A DNA stretch of 64,000 nt from CBDCEG01 sp965215775 (GCA_965215775.1 CBDCEG010000009.1:62001-126000); one strand, 5' to 3'. Numbered from the stretch's first letter, positions 1 through 8,777 are shown. Numbers and translations: made by a program. The notes: a model not told the origin generated them from the sequence alone.

Positions 1-225
1 GCTGTTTGCGGTATGTTAGCAGAAAATATTTGTGCAGTTCCTATTTTGCTTGGACTTGGAGTAAGGGAGCTATCAGTAAGTCCTTCAAATATAGGTAAAA
101 TAAAAGATTTAGTTAGAAAATTAGATATTGAAAATTGTAAAAAAATATCTAACGAATGTTTAGAGCTAAATAGTTTCAAAGAGGTTAGATGTAAGATGGA
201 AAGATTTATAAGCGTGATAAGTTAA
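1..225 (+). CDS. ptsI: PTS Enzyme I (phosphoenolpyruvate-protein phosphotransferase), C-terminal end only
   Basis: This is the last 75 codons of a gene that starts before the window; the frame is open from base 1. The text CGMLAEN, then PILLGLGVRELSVSP, is the conserved C-terminal part of the PEP-binding barrel of Enzyme I, which moves phosphate from PEP to HPr in the cytoplasm. The cysteine in the CG motif matches the conserved active-site cysteine region of the family. A GlcNAc-type PTS permease follows about 1.2 kb downstream, so general and sugar-specific PTS parts are clustered here. The identification is firm for the family; the rest of the protein is not visible. Confidence 0.9.
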   Translation, partial: AVCGMLAENICAVPILLGLGVRELSVSPSNIGKIKDLVRKLDIENCKKISNECLELNSFKEVRCKMERFISVIS

Positions 226-285
226 ACTTTAAGATATCACCTTATAAACTTATTTTTTAGATATAAAACAATGAGGTAATTAATT

Positions 286-1326
286 ATGAAAAAAATACTA
301 TTTTTAGCAATTGGAATGTTTTCTTTATCAGCTTTTTCACATGATATTTCATACAAAAAGCAAAAAGAAATTGATAGTTTGATACAAACAGGGATTTACT
401 ACTACTGGAACGGAGGAGATTTAAAAAAAGTTGAGAAGAACTTCTTTAAAGGAATTACACTAAAAGGGAGAAATGATTTAGTTGAGAATGCTTTTAAAAA
501 AGCAAGCTCTATTGACCCAACAAGGCTTGATTTGAGATTTTCAATTGCTTCAGCTCAAATAATTCAAAAGAAAATACCAGAAGCATTGAAAACATTTAAA
601 GATATTATTGATTTAGATGCTAATAATTTTGATGCAAATTTACTTTACGCTGTTTATTCTAAAGTTAATGGGGATTTAGAAACCTTTAATAAAAAAATGA
701 AGTTACTTGCAACAATAAATAATAAAGAGGCACAAAAATATAAATTAAGACTAGAAAGTGTTGATAAAATCACTAAAACCAAACTTAAAGTAAAAGCAAA
801 TAATACAAATACAGATGTTATTGTTATTTTAGGTTATGCTTTAAACAATAAAGGAGAAATGAGACCACCATTAATTGAAAGATTAAATCAAGGTCTAGCT
901 TTATCCAAAGCAAACCCAAATGCAAAAATAATTGTAACTGGTGGAGTTCCTAAACAAGGTGTTACTGAGTCTTATTTGATGAAAAAATGGTTAATTAAAA
1001 AAGGTATAAGTGCCAATAAAATTTCAATTGAGGGTAAGTCAAGAGACACTGTTGAAAATGCTATTTTTGCAACAAAAATAATAAAAAGCTTTAAACCTAA
1101 AAAGGTAACTATTATATCAAGCGCTAGCCATATGAGGAGAGCATTAACAATTTTTGGAGAAATAAAAGAACAACAATCTCTAAACTATGATTTGGATAAT
1201 TTAGTTTATCTAGATTATGATTCATTAGAAGAGGCTCAAAAAGTTTCAATAAATGAATATCTTGTTATCCACAGAGATTTAATGAGAGCTTCTGGAATTT
1301 GGAATTACCCAGGTATTCAAAGATAG
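286..1326 (+). CDS. YdcF/SanA-like DUF218 protein with N-terminal TPR-like region
   Basis: The protein is 346 residues. It starts with a signal peptide (MKKILFLAIGMFSLSAFSH), so it is probably periplasmic. Residues about 60-150 look like two or three tetratricopeptide helices. From about residue 177 a DUF218 (ElyC/SanA/YdcF) domain follows: a VIVILGYALN strand, an IIVTGG motif, the E-G-K-S-RDT-EN motif and an SASHMRRA segment. Family members have been linked to cell-envelope homeostasis, but the reaction is not established, and I do not assign a substrate. A weak ribosome site (GAGG) precedes the ATG. The gene lies between ptsI and the GlcNAc permease in the same direction and may be co-transcribed with them. 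Confidence 0.75.
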   Translation: MKKILFLAIGMFSLSAFSHDISYKKQKEIDSLIQTGIYYYWNGGDLKKVEKNFFKGITLKGRNDLVENAFKKASSIDPTRLDLRFSIASAQIIQKKIPEALKTFKDIIDLDANNFDANLLYAVYSKVNGDLETFNKKMKLLATINNKEAQKYKLRLESVDKITKTKLKVKANNTNTDVIVILGYALNNKGEMRPPLIERLNQGLALSKANPNAKIIVTGGVPKQGVTESYLMKKWLIKKGISANKISIEGKSRDTVENAIFATKIIKSFKPKKVTIISSASHMRRALTIFGEIKEQQSLNYDLDNLVYLDYDSLEEAQKVSINEYLVIHRDLMRASGIWNYPGIQR

Positions 1327-1387
1327 TTTTATAATTAAGAAAGTAATAAAGTAATATTTAAAAATTTTTAACTACGAGGAGAATGAA

Positions 1388-2851
1388 ATGAAAAGTGTAT
1401 TAAGTTATATGCAAAATATTGGTAGAGCATTAATGCTTCCAGTTGCAGTATTACCAGCTGCAGCTTTGCTTATGGGTATTGGTTATTGGATAGATCCAAG
1501 TGATTGGGGTGGTAAAAGTCAAGTCGCTGCTTTTTTCGTAAAAGCAGGCGCTTCAATTCTTGATCACATGTCATTACTATTTGCAGTTGGTGTTGCTTAT
1601 GGAATGTCAAAAACTAAAGATGGCTCTGCAGCTCTTGCAGGTTTGATTGCATTTATGGTAATTACAACATTATTATCATCAGGTGCTGTTGCTCAAATAA
1701 CAGGTGTAGATCTTAAAGATGTTAGCCCAGCATTTGAGAAAATTGATAATCAATTTATTGGTATTTTAGCTGGTATTATTGGTGCAACTTGCTTTAATAA
1801 ATTTATAAGCATTGAACTTCCACAGTTTTTGGCTTTCTTTAGTGGGCAAAGACTTGTTCCTATTATGGCAGCTTTATTTTCTTTGATTGCTGCTGTTATT
1901 TTATTATTTATTTGGCCATTAATTTTCTCAGGTCTTGTAAGTTTTGGTAAATCAATCTCTCAAATGGGAGCGGTTGGTGCAGGAATTTATGGTTTCTTTA
2001 ATAGATTGTTAATACCTGTTGGCTTACACCATGCATTAAACTCTGTGTTTTGGTTTGATGTTGCTGGTATAAATGATTTACCTAACTTTTTAGATGGTCA
2101 AGCTTCTATTGATTCTGGAAAAGCAGTTTTAGGTGAAACTGGTAGATATATGGCTGGATTTTTCCCAGTTATGATGTTTGGTCTTCCAGCTGCAGCTCTT
2201 GCTATGGTTCATACTGCAAAACCATCACAAAGAAAAAAAGTTGGTTCAATAATGTTAGCTGCTGGTCTTGCTTCATTTTTTACAGGAGTTACGGAACCGA
2301 TTGAGTTTGCTTTCTTATTTGTTGCTCCAGTTTTATTTGTAGCACACGCTATTCTTACTGGAATAAGTGTATTTATAGCGGCTTCACTTCATTGGATGGC
2401 TGGATTTGGATTTAGTGCTGGTCTTGTTGATATGGTTTTAAGTGCTAAAAACCCTCTTGCTCAAAATTGGTATATGCTTCTTATTCAAGGTCTTGTTTTC
2501 TCAGTAATTTATTATTTTGTTTTCAAGATTTTAATTATCAAGTTAAATCTTAAAACACCAGGTAGAGAAGACGATACTGATATAAATGAAGAAGATATTG
2601 TTTTAGAGAATAACAACCATACAGAAGTTGCAGCTGTTATGTTAAAAGCTCTAGGTGGAAAAGAAAATATTGAAACTTTAGATAACTGTATTAGTCGTTT
2701 AAGATTAAAAATAAAAGACATCTCAAAAGTTGATGAAAAATCTTTGAAAGCTGCAGGAGCTGTTGGGGTTATGAAGCTATCTGATACTGATATTCAAGTT
2801 ATTATTGGACCTTCCGTTCAATTTGTTGCGGATGCAATGAGGAAGATGTAA
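1388..2851 (+). CDS. nagE: PTS permease, N-acetylglucosamine-type EIICB
   Basis: This 487-residue membrane protein joins a multi-span EIIC domain (about 1-380) to a cytoplasmic EIIB domain (about 410-487). The N-terminus (MQNIGRALMLPVAVLPAAALL), the GLHHALNSVFW loop and the TGVTEPIEFAFLF motif are typical of glucose-superfamily EIIC proteins, and the LHHALN context fits the GlcNAc branch best. EIIB carries the phosphorylated cysteine at about residue 434 in NCISRLRL. There is no fused EIIA, so an EIIA must be supplied elsewhere. An AGGAG ribosome site lies before the ATG. The gene ends at a strong terminator. GlcNAc rather than glucose is the likely sugar, but this is inferred from similarity. 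Confidence 0.8.
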   Translation: MKSVLSYMQNIGRALMLPVAVLPAAALLMGIGYWIDPSDWGGKSQVAAFFVKAGASILDHMSLLFAVGVAYGMSKTKDGSAALAGLIAFMVITTLLSSGAVAQITGVDLKDVSPAFEKIDNQFIGILAGIIGATCFNKFISIELPQFLAFFSGQRLVPIMAALFSLIAAVILLFIWPLIFSGLVSFGKSISQMGAVGAGIYGFFNRLLIPVGLHHALNSVFWFDVAGINDLPNFLDGQASIDSGKAVLGETGRYMAGFFPVMMFGLPAAALAMVHTAKPSQRKKVGSIMLAAGLASFFTGVTEPIEFAFLFVAPVLFVAHAILTGISVFIAASLHWMAGFGFSAGLVDMVLSAKNPLAQNWYMLLIQGLVFSVIYYFVFKILIIKLNLKTPGREDDTDINEEDIVLENNNHTEVAAVMLKALGGKENIETLDNCISRLRLKIKDISKVDEKSLKAAGAVGVMKLSDTDIQVIIGPSVQFVADAMRKM

Positions 2852-2897
2852 TTTAATCAACTATACTAATTATTGTTAAGTATATTAAAATAAAAAG

Positions 2898-2931
2898 AAG
2901 CCCTTATTTTTAATAATTTAAGGGCTTTTTT
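2898..2931 (+). terminator. Rho-independent terminator after the GlcNAc permease
   Basis: The arms AAGCCCTTA and TAAGGGCTT form a perfect 9-bp stem, followed on the plus strand by a run of T. It ends the ptsI-to-nagE unit. An A-run in front of the stem could let it also serve the minus-strand gene ending at 2952. Confidence 0.85.
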
Positions 2932-2951
2932 TATGCTTAGAGTTTATATTA

Positions 2952-3272
2952 TTATTCATCCATATAAGTTGTTACATTATATGATTTTACCAAGCCATTA
3001 TCTGATAAGCACTCCGTTTCAAAAAAATCTACTATTTCATCTCGTTGGCAATGTTGTTCAAATAGCTCTAAATTCTTCCAAGCTTCATGAAAAACGATTG
3101 GCATAGTTTCTCCTTCTGCAAATTCATTAACCAAATGTTTTGTAACACGATAATAAATACAACCATCTTCGCGTAAAGAATTAGCTTCTAATGATTTTAG
3201 TTTATTAAAAAGCTCTTCATTTTTTCCATCGCGTGGAGTGAATTGAGCGATACAATATATTATTTTTGACAT
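2952..3272 (-). CDS. putative quinol monooxygenase, ABM domain (YgiN-like)
   Basis: The protein is 106 residues, the usual size of single-domain antibiotic-biosynthesis-monooxygenase (ABM) proteins. It shows the ferredoxin-like pattern of the family: an initial strand, a helix with LEANSLREDGCIYYRV, and FHEAWKNLELFEQHCQ. YgiN of E. coli acts on quinols, but the substrate here cannot be read from sequence. A ribosome site (GAGGAAA) precedes the ATG. Before the IS5-type insertion at 3320-4601 this gene lay about 50 bp after the rlmH stop codon, so it was probably the last gene of an epmA-rlmH operon. The insertion has now separated them. Confidence 0.65.
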   Translation of the reverse strand: MSKIIYCIAQFTPRDGKNEELFNKLKSLEANSLREDGCIYYRVTKHLVNEFAEGETMPIVFHEAWKNLELFEQHCQRDEIVDFFETECLSDNGLVKSYNVTTYMDE

Positions 3273-3319
3273 ATTTTCCTCTTGTTTTTTAAAGTGTTTT
3301 TTTGATTTTTACCTAAGCC

Positions 3320-4601
3320 GAGACCTTTGCATTAAAAATTAAAATACACAAAAAAATGCATCAACTATTTGTTATTTATGTTAAAATAAACCTTTAGTTT
3401 ATATGCATAAAAGGAGCTAATAATGAACAGTTTTTTTAAATCAACCTTGAAATCTCGTTTATACAAAAATAAAAACAGATATCCGATTTTGAAAATAATG
3501 GATTTAATTGATTGGAAAGAGCTTGGATTAATTTTAAAAAAAATCAAAAAACAAACTCGCAAAGACCGAAGGGGTAAGGCGGGGTATGATTCGCTGAAAA
3601 TGTTCAAAGCTATTTTAATTGGGCAATGGCACAGTTTGAGCGACCCAGAATTGGAAAAATCACTTATTCTTAGGGCTGATTTTGTTATTTTTTGCGATTT
3701 CGATGATATGGAAACACCTGATCACAGCACCTTATGTAGATTTCGTAATTATTTGATTGGTAATAATTTATTAGACATTTTACTTATGGAAATAAATTCA
3801 CAATTAGAAAATAAAAACCTTAAAATTGCAAAAGCAAAAGTTGCAATTGTTGATGCAAGTATAATCGAATCGGCTGGCAGACCACAGCGAAAATATATTG
3901 CTGAAAAAGATGGCAAGCTAATAGAATCAACGCCTAGCAAAGATGTTGATGCGACTTGGACAAGGAAAAATAATAAATTTTATTTGGGCTATAAATTGCA
4001 TGCAATTTGTGATGAAGAGGGTTATTTTCAAAAGTTAAAAATTAGTCCCGCAAATGAACATGAAAGCAATTATTTTGAACCTTTACTAACTGATTTATAT
4101 AAAAATACAGAGGTTCTAGCTGATAAAGGTTACTTTTCAAATAAAAATAGCAAAACCCTTGCAAATAAAGGGTTAATAGATGGAATTATGGAAAAAAAGT
4201 TAAGAAATTCAAAGCTAACACAGGAGCAAAAAAATAAAAATAACAAAATAAAACTCAAAAGATATGTTATAGAACAAAGCTTTGGCACACTAAAAAGAAT
4301 ATTTGGATTTAGTAGAGCTGCATATTTTGGGCTTAAAAAAGTTTTAGCGCAAAGCCTCTTGAAATGTATGTGTTTAAATTTACTAAAAGCTTCAAACAAA
4401 GTAACTTTTTGATAAATAAATTAAATAAGTGGTAAAAATACACTTTTTTAAATAGAAATATTGTAAATTAACAAAAAAATAGTTTAAATTTCAAATTAAT
4501 AAAAATATTTGAGGTTTTTAGGGGCTTTTTTTCAGTTATTTTTTTTAAAAATTAAGTGATTTTATCTGAAAATATTTAAATCGATTTAATGCAAAGGTCT
4601 C
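3320..4601. mobile_element. IS5-family insertion sequence, complete
   Basis: The element is bounded by 17-bp perfect terminal inverted repeats (GAGACCTTTGCATTAAA at the left end, its complement at 4585-4601) and flanked by the 5-bp direct repeat AAGCC (3315-3319 and 4602-4606), which is best read as a target duplication. It carries one transposase gene on the plus strand. About 185 bp without a gene lie between the transposase stop and the right end. The intact frame, near-perfect ends and visible duplication suggest a fairly recent insertion. Confidence 0.9.
3423..4412 (+). CDS. IS5-family transposase
   Basis: The protein is 329 residues and full length for an IS5-group DDE transposase. An N-terminal helical region (about 40-120) with a typical FKAILIGQWHSLSD segment is followed by the catalytic core: the first Asp in IVDASIIES, the second in VLADKGYFS, and the Glu in YVIEQSFGTLKR. 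A good AAGGAG ribosome site lies before the ATG. No frameshift or stop is seen, so it is likely functional. It is the only gene of the element at 3320-4601. Confidence 0.92.
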   Translation: MNSFFKSTLKSRLYKNKNRYPILKIMDLIDWKELGLILKKIKKQTRKDRRGKAGYDSLKMFKAILIGQWHSLSDPELEKSLILRADFVIFCDFDDMETPDHSTLCRFRNYLIGNNLLDILLMEINSQLENKNLKIAKAKVAIVDASIIESAGRPQRKYIAEKDGKLIESTPSKDVDATWTRKNNKFYLGYKLHAICDEEGYFQKLKISPANEHESNYFEPLLTDLYKNTEVLADKGYFSNKNSKTLANKGLIDGIMEKKLRNSKLTQEQKNKNNKIKLKRYVIEQSFGTLKRIFGFSRAAYFGLKKVLAQSLLKCMCLNLLKASNKVTF

Positions 4602-5076
4602 AAGCCCTGTGATATGGGTGATTTTTTATAATTGAAATGGAACGGTAAATTGTTTCAACCAAAACTAATCTAGCAATTGGGTGTGGCATAGTTAGTGCGG
4701 ACAAAGACCAGCGTTCGTTAACAAAACTTCTAACCGTATTATTAAATCCTTCAGGGCCTCCAATTATTATTGCAATATTTATTCCTTGGTTATGATTTTG
4801 TTCAAGTTTTTTAGCTAAATTCTCACTTGATAAACTTTTGCCTCCAACATCTAGTGCAATTGGATAAAAACCTTTTGGAACTGCATCAACCAAGGCTTTG
4901 CTTTCTATTTCTGTTATTTTTGTAATATTTGAAGTTTTACCTCTTTTTTGTGCGGCAATTTCTTTTATTTCAATAGAGTAGTCTTGCATTGCGTTAAAGC
5001 GTTTTGTATATTCTTTCACACCTTCATTTATCCAGCTTGGCATTTTATTACCAATTGTTATTATTGATATTTTCAT
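4600..5076 (-). CDS. rlmH: 23S rRNA pseudouridine-1915 N3-methyltransferase RlmH
   Basis: The 158-residue protein is the size of RlmH, a SPOUT-class methyltransferase that methylates pseudouridine 1915 in helix 69 of 23S rRNA. It shows the SAM-binding knot motif IIGGPEGF and the family's C-terminal NHPYHR signature. The gene has an unusual end. The IS5-type element inserted inside the stop codon: the original TAG (read from the left flank of the element) is now TGA, made from one native T and the first two bases of the element. The protein sequence is unchanged, so RlmH should still work. It lies 5 bp downstream of epmA and is probably translated from the same transcript. Confidence 0.92.
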   Translation of the reverse strand: MKISIITIGNKMPSWINEGVKEYTKRFNAMQDYSIEIKEIAAQKRGKTSNITKITEIESKALVDAVPKGFYPIALDVGGKSLSSENLAKKLEQNHNQGINIAIIIGGPEGFNNTVRSFVNERWSLSALTMPHPIARLVLVETIYRSISIIKNHPYHRA

Positions 5077-5081
5077 AGATT

Positions 5082-6002
5082 TTATTCTCCAAAAATTATA
5101 TTTTTAATATTTTTCTCACCAAGAATTAACATTAACAATCTATCAAGACCCAAAGCAACTCCAGAGCATTCTGGCATTCCTTTTTCAAGTGATTTTATCA
5201 AATTTTCATCATAAGGAATTTCTTCTTTATAATGTTGTTTTCGCGTATTAATTTCATCAATAAATCTTTGCTTTTGTTCTTTTGCATCAGTTAATTCTTC
5301 AAATCCATTTGCAAGCTCAATTCCTTGATAATAAAGTTCAAATCGCCTTGAAACAACATTTCCAAATTTATCCTTATCAATTTTCGCAAGAGAAGCTTTG
5401 CTTGCTGGATAATTATACAAAAAAGTAAGTTTATTTTGTCCTAAATTTTTCTCTAAAATAGTAACTAATATAAAGTCTAAAAGTTCATCTTTATCAGTTA
5501 GTTGTGGAATATTTTTTATTAATAGATTTGCTTTTTGAGAAATTTTAGCAAATTCATCTTGATGAGGGTTTATTCCAATATCCTGAAAAATATCTAAATA
5601 TTGCAAATATTCAACTTCTAAGTTTAGAAATTTATTTGCTAGTGATTTAACCAAATCCGTAACATCACTCATCAATTCAAATAAATCAAAACCAATTCTA
5701 TACCACTCAAGCATAACAAATTCTGGGCTGTGCAAAGATCCAGTTTCCTCATTTCTAAAAACTTTACATATTTGAAAAATATCTCCAAAGCCATCTGCTA
5801 ACAACTGCTTCATTGCAAACTCTGGTGAGGTTTGCATATATTTTTTATACTTTAAATTAAATGTATTAAAGCTATCAATATAAGTATCGGTTGTTCCATA
5901 TTTGGAAAGTATATTAGTTTCAACTTCAGAAACTTTTTGTTTTTCAAAATAATAGCGAATGTTTTTATACATTGCCATTCTTTGTTGCATAATAGAAATC
6001 AT
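5082..6002 (-). CDS. epmA: elongation factor P--(R)-beta-lysine ligase EpmA
   Basis: The 306-residue protein resembles a class II lysyl-tRNA synthetase core without the anticodon domain. This is the architecture of EpmA (GenX/PoxA), which attaches beta-lysine to elongation factor P. Motif 2 is visible as FRNEETGSLHSPEF and motif 3 as GLDRLLMLILG, with SGVALG just before it. The start is uncertain: ATG codons at 6002 and 5990 are both possible and neither has a clear ribosome site. The first 82 bases of the gene are repeated in a second copy near 7131-7212, part of the scar described separately. Neither the EF-P gene nor epmB is in the window. Confidence 0.9.
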   Translation of the reverse strand: MISIMQQRMAMYKNIRYYFEKQKVSEVETNILSKYGTTDTYIDSFNTFNLKYKKYMQTSPEFAMKQLLADGFGDIFQICKVFRNEETGSLHSPEFVMLEWYRIGFDLFELMSDVTDLVKSLANKFLNLEVEYLQYLDIFQDIGINPHQDEFAKISQKANLLIKNIPQLTDKDELLDFILVTILEKNLGQNKLTFLYNYPASKASLAKIDKDKFGNVVSRRFELYYQGIELANGFEELTDAKEQKQRFIDEINTRKQHYKEEIPYDENLIKSLEKGMPECSGVALGLDRLLMLILGEKNIKNIIFGE

Positions 6003-6121
6003 AGATTTTAAAATTTAATTGTTTAATATTGAAAAATATATTAATTATAACCTAACAAACTTTTATGAAAATACTTATTACTAGCAGTTCTGGTGTGATT
6101 GGTTCTTCTCTTGCTAAATTT
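5921..6121. repeat. epmA/epimerase junction repeat, copy A
   Basis: This stretch holds the 5' end of epmA (minus strand), the intergenic region and the first 19 codons of the epimerase gene (plus strand, from ATG 6065), which then break off. Bases 5921-6104 match copy B (7131-7314) with only three mismatches that I could find. The epimerase part (6065-6121) also matches the true gene start at 7905-7961 with two mismatches. The truncated epimerase start is not functional. Confidence 0.9.
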
Positions 6122-6158
6122 GTTTTTGTATTTTTTGTTTTATACACTTTTAAAAGTG

Positions 6159-6506
6159 TTATGAGCCTCTATTTATTAATTTAATTAAAACAAATGGAGT
6201 CAATATAGACAAAAAACTAACTATAACATCCTGATTTATATATTTCACTAAAGGAACTAGATATAAATATAAGACATAGATAAAGAAAAACAAAAAATAA
6301 AAAAGTGAAATAAAAGTAATAGCTGTATATTTTTTATTTTTTTAATAAAAAGTACAGTAAGTATTGATACACTAGAGAAAAAGATTAAACCTTGAATTAG
6401 TAGTGTATAGTTTTGCGAGCGTGCTAATGTTTCTAAAAATACTCATAGTAGCATATAAATATATACCATAAATTATTTTACTATTACTAATTTTAACTTT
6501 TACCAT
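6159..6506 (-). pseudogene. frameshifted small membrane protein
   Basis: No single frame is open here. Joining three minus-strand frames gives a plausible protein of about 115 residues. It begins MVKVKISNSKIIYGIYLY, continues as YTLLIQGLIFFSSVSILT and LLLLFHFFIFCFSLS, and ends VSFLSILTPFVLIKLINRGS before a TAA at 6159-6161. Long hydrophobic runs in each frame suggest a former membrane protein with two frameshifts. I do not recognise the family. The 16-bp palindrome ACACTTTTAAAAGTGT (6144-6159) at its end may be a remnant terminator. It lies between junction copies A and B, so it probably arrived with the rearrangement. Confidence 0.4.
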
Positions 6507-6524
6507 GTTTATTTTTTTAATTAA

Positions 6525-7088
6525 TCAATAGTTATCTAAAGTGTTTGTTCTAACAAAAATATTGCCTGTGAATTTAATATCATCACTTGTTACCAAAAAT
6601 CGGTTTTTAATATTATCATTCCTATGAAATATGAAATTATATTCTTTATAGTTAGTTTTTAAAGAGACATGTATTTTATATTGTGCTAGAGATTGTTTCA
6701 TTGTGACAGAATATCTAAAATCTGAGAAATCAGTAATAAATTTATTGTTTTTAATGCTCTCATTATTTATTGAAACAATATTCAGTTTATTTTTTAAAAG
6801 TGTTCGCAGAAAAATTCTTTGATACGAAGTAACAATAAAATAAAATACAGCGATTAAGATATAAATCACAATAAGATAAGTGAATTTACGATGCCTTTTT
6901 AATGAAAAATCACTTGTTTCAGTAAAATTTTCTAAAATTATTTCTTTTTTTATTAGGTTTAATTTGTTTTTATGTATAGATAAAAAAAATTTTAATGTGG
7001 AAAACCAAGCAATAACAAATAATAGAGCAGTAATTATTTCTAAATAAAATGATATTGAATTGATTATTTCACTTATGTTGTAAGCCAT
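6525..7088 (-). CDS. hypothetical membrane protein, two predicted spans
   Basis: The protein is 187 residues and I do not recognise it. Two hydrophobic segments are visible: residues about 12-34 (ISFYLEIITALLFVIAWF) and about 70-90 (FTYLIVIYILIAVFYFIV). A charged loop lies between them, and a hydrophilic C-terminal domain of about 95 residues rich in Asn, Lys and Phe follows. The gene sits between junction copies A and B and just downstream of the frameshifted membrane gene in the opposite reading order, so it is likely part of inserted DNA. The start ATG at 7088 has a GAGAGAAAAT sequence before it as a possible ribosome site. Confidence 0.5.
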   Translation of the reverse strand: MAYNISEIINSISFYLEIITALLFVIAWFSTLKFFLSIHKNKLNLIKKEIILENFTETSDFSLKRHRKFTYLIVIYILIAVFYFIVTSYQRIFLRTLLKNKLNIVSINNESIKNNKFITDFSDFRYSVTMKQSLAQYKIHVSLKTNYKEYNFIFHRNDNIKNRFLVTSDDIKFTGNIFVRTNTLDNY

Positions 7089-7130
7089 ATTTTCTCTCTT
7101 GATAAACTATTAAAATATATCACACATTTC

Positions 7131-7314
7131 CAACTTCAGAAACTTTTTGTTTTTCAAAATAATAGCGAATATTTTTATACATTGCCATTCTTTGTTGCAT
7201 AATAGAAATCATAGATTTTAAAATTTAATTGTTTAATATTGAAAAATATATTAATTATAACCTAACAAACTTTTATGAAAATACTTATTACTGGCAGTTC
7301 TGGTGCGATTGGTT
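7131..7314. repeat. epmA/epimerase junction repeat, copy B
   Basis: This is a near-identical second copy of 5921-6104. It again contains the reversed 5' end of epmA, the intergenic region and the start of the epimerase gene (ATG at 7275, broken after about 13 codons). The epimerase part agrees better with the intact gene at 7905 than copy A does: at the two sites where copy A differs (CTAGCAG and GGTGTGATT), copy B has the bases of the intact gene. The following 110 bases, up to the lipoprotein gene at 7425, hold no gene that I can see. Confidence 0.9.
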
Positions 7315-7424
7315 TTATATATTTCGTAAGTTAATTTATAGTTTGAAATAGATGTAACTGTCGCAAGCTTAGCTGTGGTATAGTAGGGGGTAATTTTTTA
7401 GCACAAATAAATAGGAGGTAACTT

Positions 7425-7844
7425 TTGAAAATTATAACTTTAGCACTTTTAACATTAGCAGCAGGATGTACTTCAATTGATGTAAGGCAAGTTCCTGCAG
7501 CACATAAAATCAATCATGTTTGCATCAAAAATAACCCTAAAGTAACCGTTACTGACTTTGTCCAAGTGGTAGAAGATGTTTTTAATAATCACTCAATAAC
7601 AACTGAAATATATAACGGAAATACTCCAGAACATTGCCAATATAACTTATCCTATACAGCTCTTAGATCTTGGGATTTATCAACTTACCTAAGTCATGCG
7701 GAATTGCGTCTATATAAAGGAGTACAACGAATTGGGTATGCAGAATATCACCTTATTGGAAAAGGAGGTTTAGCACTTAACAAATGGGCTAGTGTTAAAA
7801 GTAAAATGACTCCTGTTATAAACAAATTACTCTCTCAACATTAA
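7425..7844 (+). CDS. Sbal_3080-family lipoprotein
   Basis: The 139-residue protein starts with a lipoprotein signal ending in LAAGC (Cys15). Two further blocks, HVCIKNNPKV and LSYTALRSWDLSTYLSHAEL, together with GKGGLALNKWAS near the end, match what I recall of the Sbal_3080 family of small gammaproteobacterial lipoproteins of unknown function. The start codon is TTG at 7425, chosen because AGGAGGT lies eight bases before it and the signal peptide begins there. The gene lies between junction copy B and the intact epimerase gene, so it may have entered this spot by insertion. Confidence 0.7.
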   Translation: MKIITLALLTLAAGCTSIDVRQVPAAHKINHVCIKNNPKVTVTDFVQVVEDVFNNHSITTEIYNGNTPEHCQYNLSYTALRSWDLSTYLSHAELRLYKGVQRIGYAEYHLIGKGGLALNKWASVKSKMTPVINKLLSQH

Positions 7845-7904
7845 GTATGACCAGAAATACTTAGATATTAAGAAACTTTTTTTATTTAAATTATAATTAA
7901 AAGT

Positions 7905-8777
7905 ATGAAAATACTTATTACTGGCAGTTCTGGTGCGATTGGTTCTTCTCTTGCTAAATTTTTAGCAGGAAAAGGATTTAAAATTACCGCACTAAGTAGA
8001 AATCCCAAACAAAAACCATATTGGGATATTGAAAAAGATTTAATTGAGTTAAATAATCAACAGTTTGATATTATTATTAATTTAGCTGGAGAAAATATAG
8101 CTAATAAATATTGGAGTAAAAAACAAAAGCAAAAAATATTAGATAGCAGAATTAAAAGCACCAAGTTAATATTTAAATATTTCTCAAGCTTAGAAACTAA
8201 ACCAAACCTAATTATAAACGCAAGTGCAATAGGTTTTTATGGTGATAGAGCAGATACAAAACTTACAGAACAAGCAACAGTTGGAACTGGATTTTTAGCC
8301 TTAGTTTGTCAGCAATGGGAACAGGCAACGAAAATAGATAATAATATTAGAGTTATAAATACTAGGTTTGCAGCTGTTTTGGATAAGAATTCTGGAATGC
8401 TTGCAAAAATATTACCTATTTTTAAACTAAAAATTGGTGGTGTTTTAGGCTCAGGCAAACAATTTACAAGCTGGATTAGTTTAAATGATTTGAATCGCTC
8501 AATTCTTCATATTATTAATAATCAAATAAAAGGAGCTGTAAATATTTGCTCACCAAACCCTGTTACAAATTATGAATTCACTAAAATTTTAGGAAAAATC
8601 CTAAAAGCCCCAACAATTTTCAAAACTCCTGCATTTATTCTAAAACTAATCTATGGTGAAAAAGCCAAAGAACTTATATTACCAAGCACAAGAGCTATTC
8701 CAGAGAAACTTATAAATAATGGATTTGAATTTGAAGATAGTGATTTGGAGATTTTCTTAAACAAAATTATTAAGTAA
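7905..8777 (+). CDS. TIGR01777-family NAD-dependent epimerase/dehydratase (YfcH-like)
   Basis: The 290-residue protein is an atypical short-chain dehydrogenase. It begins with a Rossmann GSSGAIGSSLAKFL motif. IINLAGENIANKYWSKKQK and SAIGFYGD are diagnostic of the YfcH/SDR39U1 group, and the C-terminal part is the DUF1731-like end. The substrate is not known for this group. It was probably the divergent neighbour of epmA originally: truncated copies of its 5' end remain attached to epmA at 6065 and 7275, and the intact gene is now separated by about 1.9 kb of extra DNA. Confidence 0.85.
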   Translation: MKILITGSSGAIGSSLAKFLAGKGFKITALSRNPKQKPYWDIEKDLIELNNQQFDIIINLAGENIANKYWSKKQKQKILDSRIKSTKLIFKYFSSLETKPNLIINASAIGFYGDRADTKLTEQATVGTGFLALVCQQWEQATKIDNNIRVINTRFAAVLDKNSGMLAKILPIFKLKIGGVLGSGKQFTSWISLNDLNRSILHIINNQIKGAVNICSPNPVTNYEFTKILGKILKAPTIFKTPAFILKLIYGEKAKELILPSTRAIPEKLINNGFEFEDSDLEIFLNKIIK

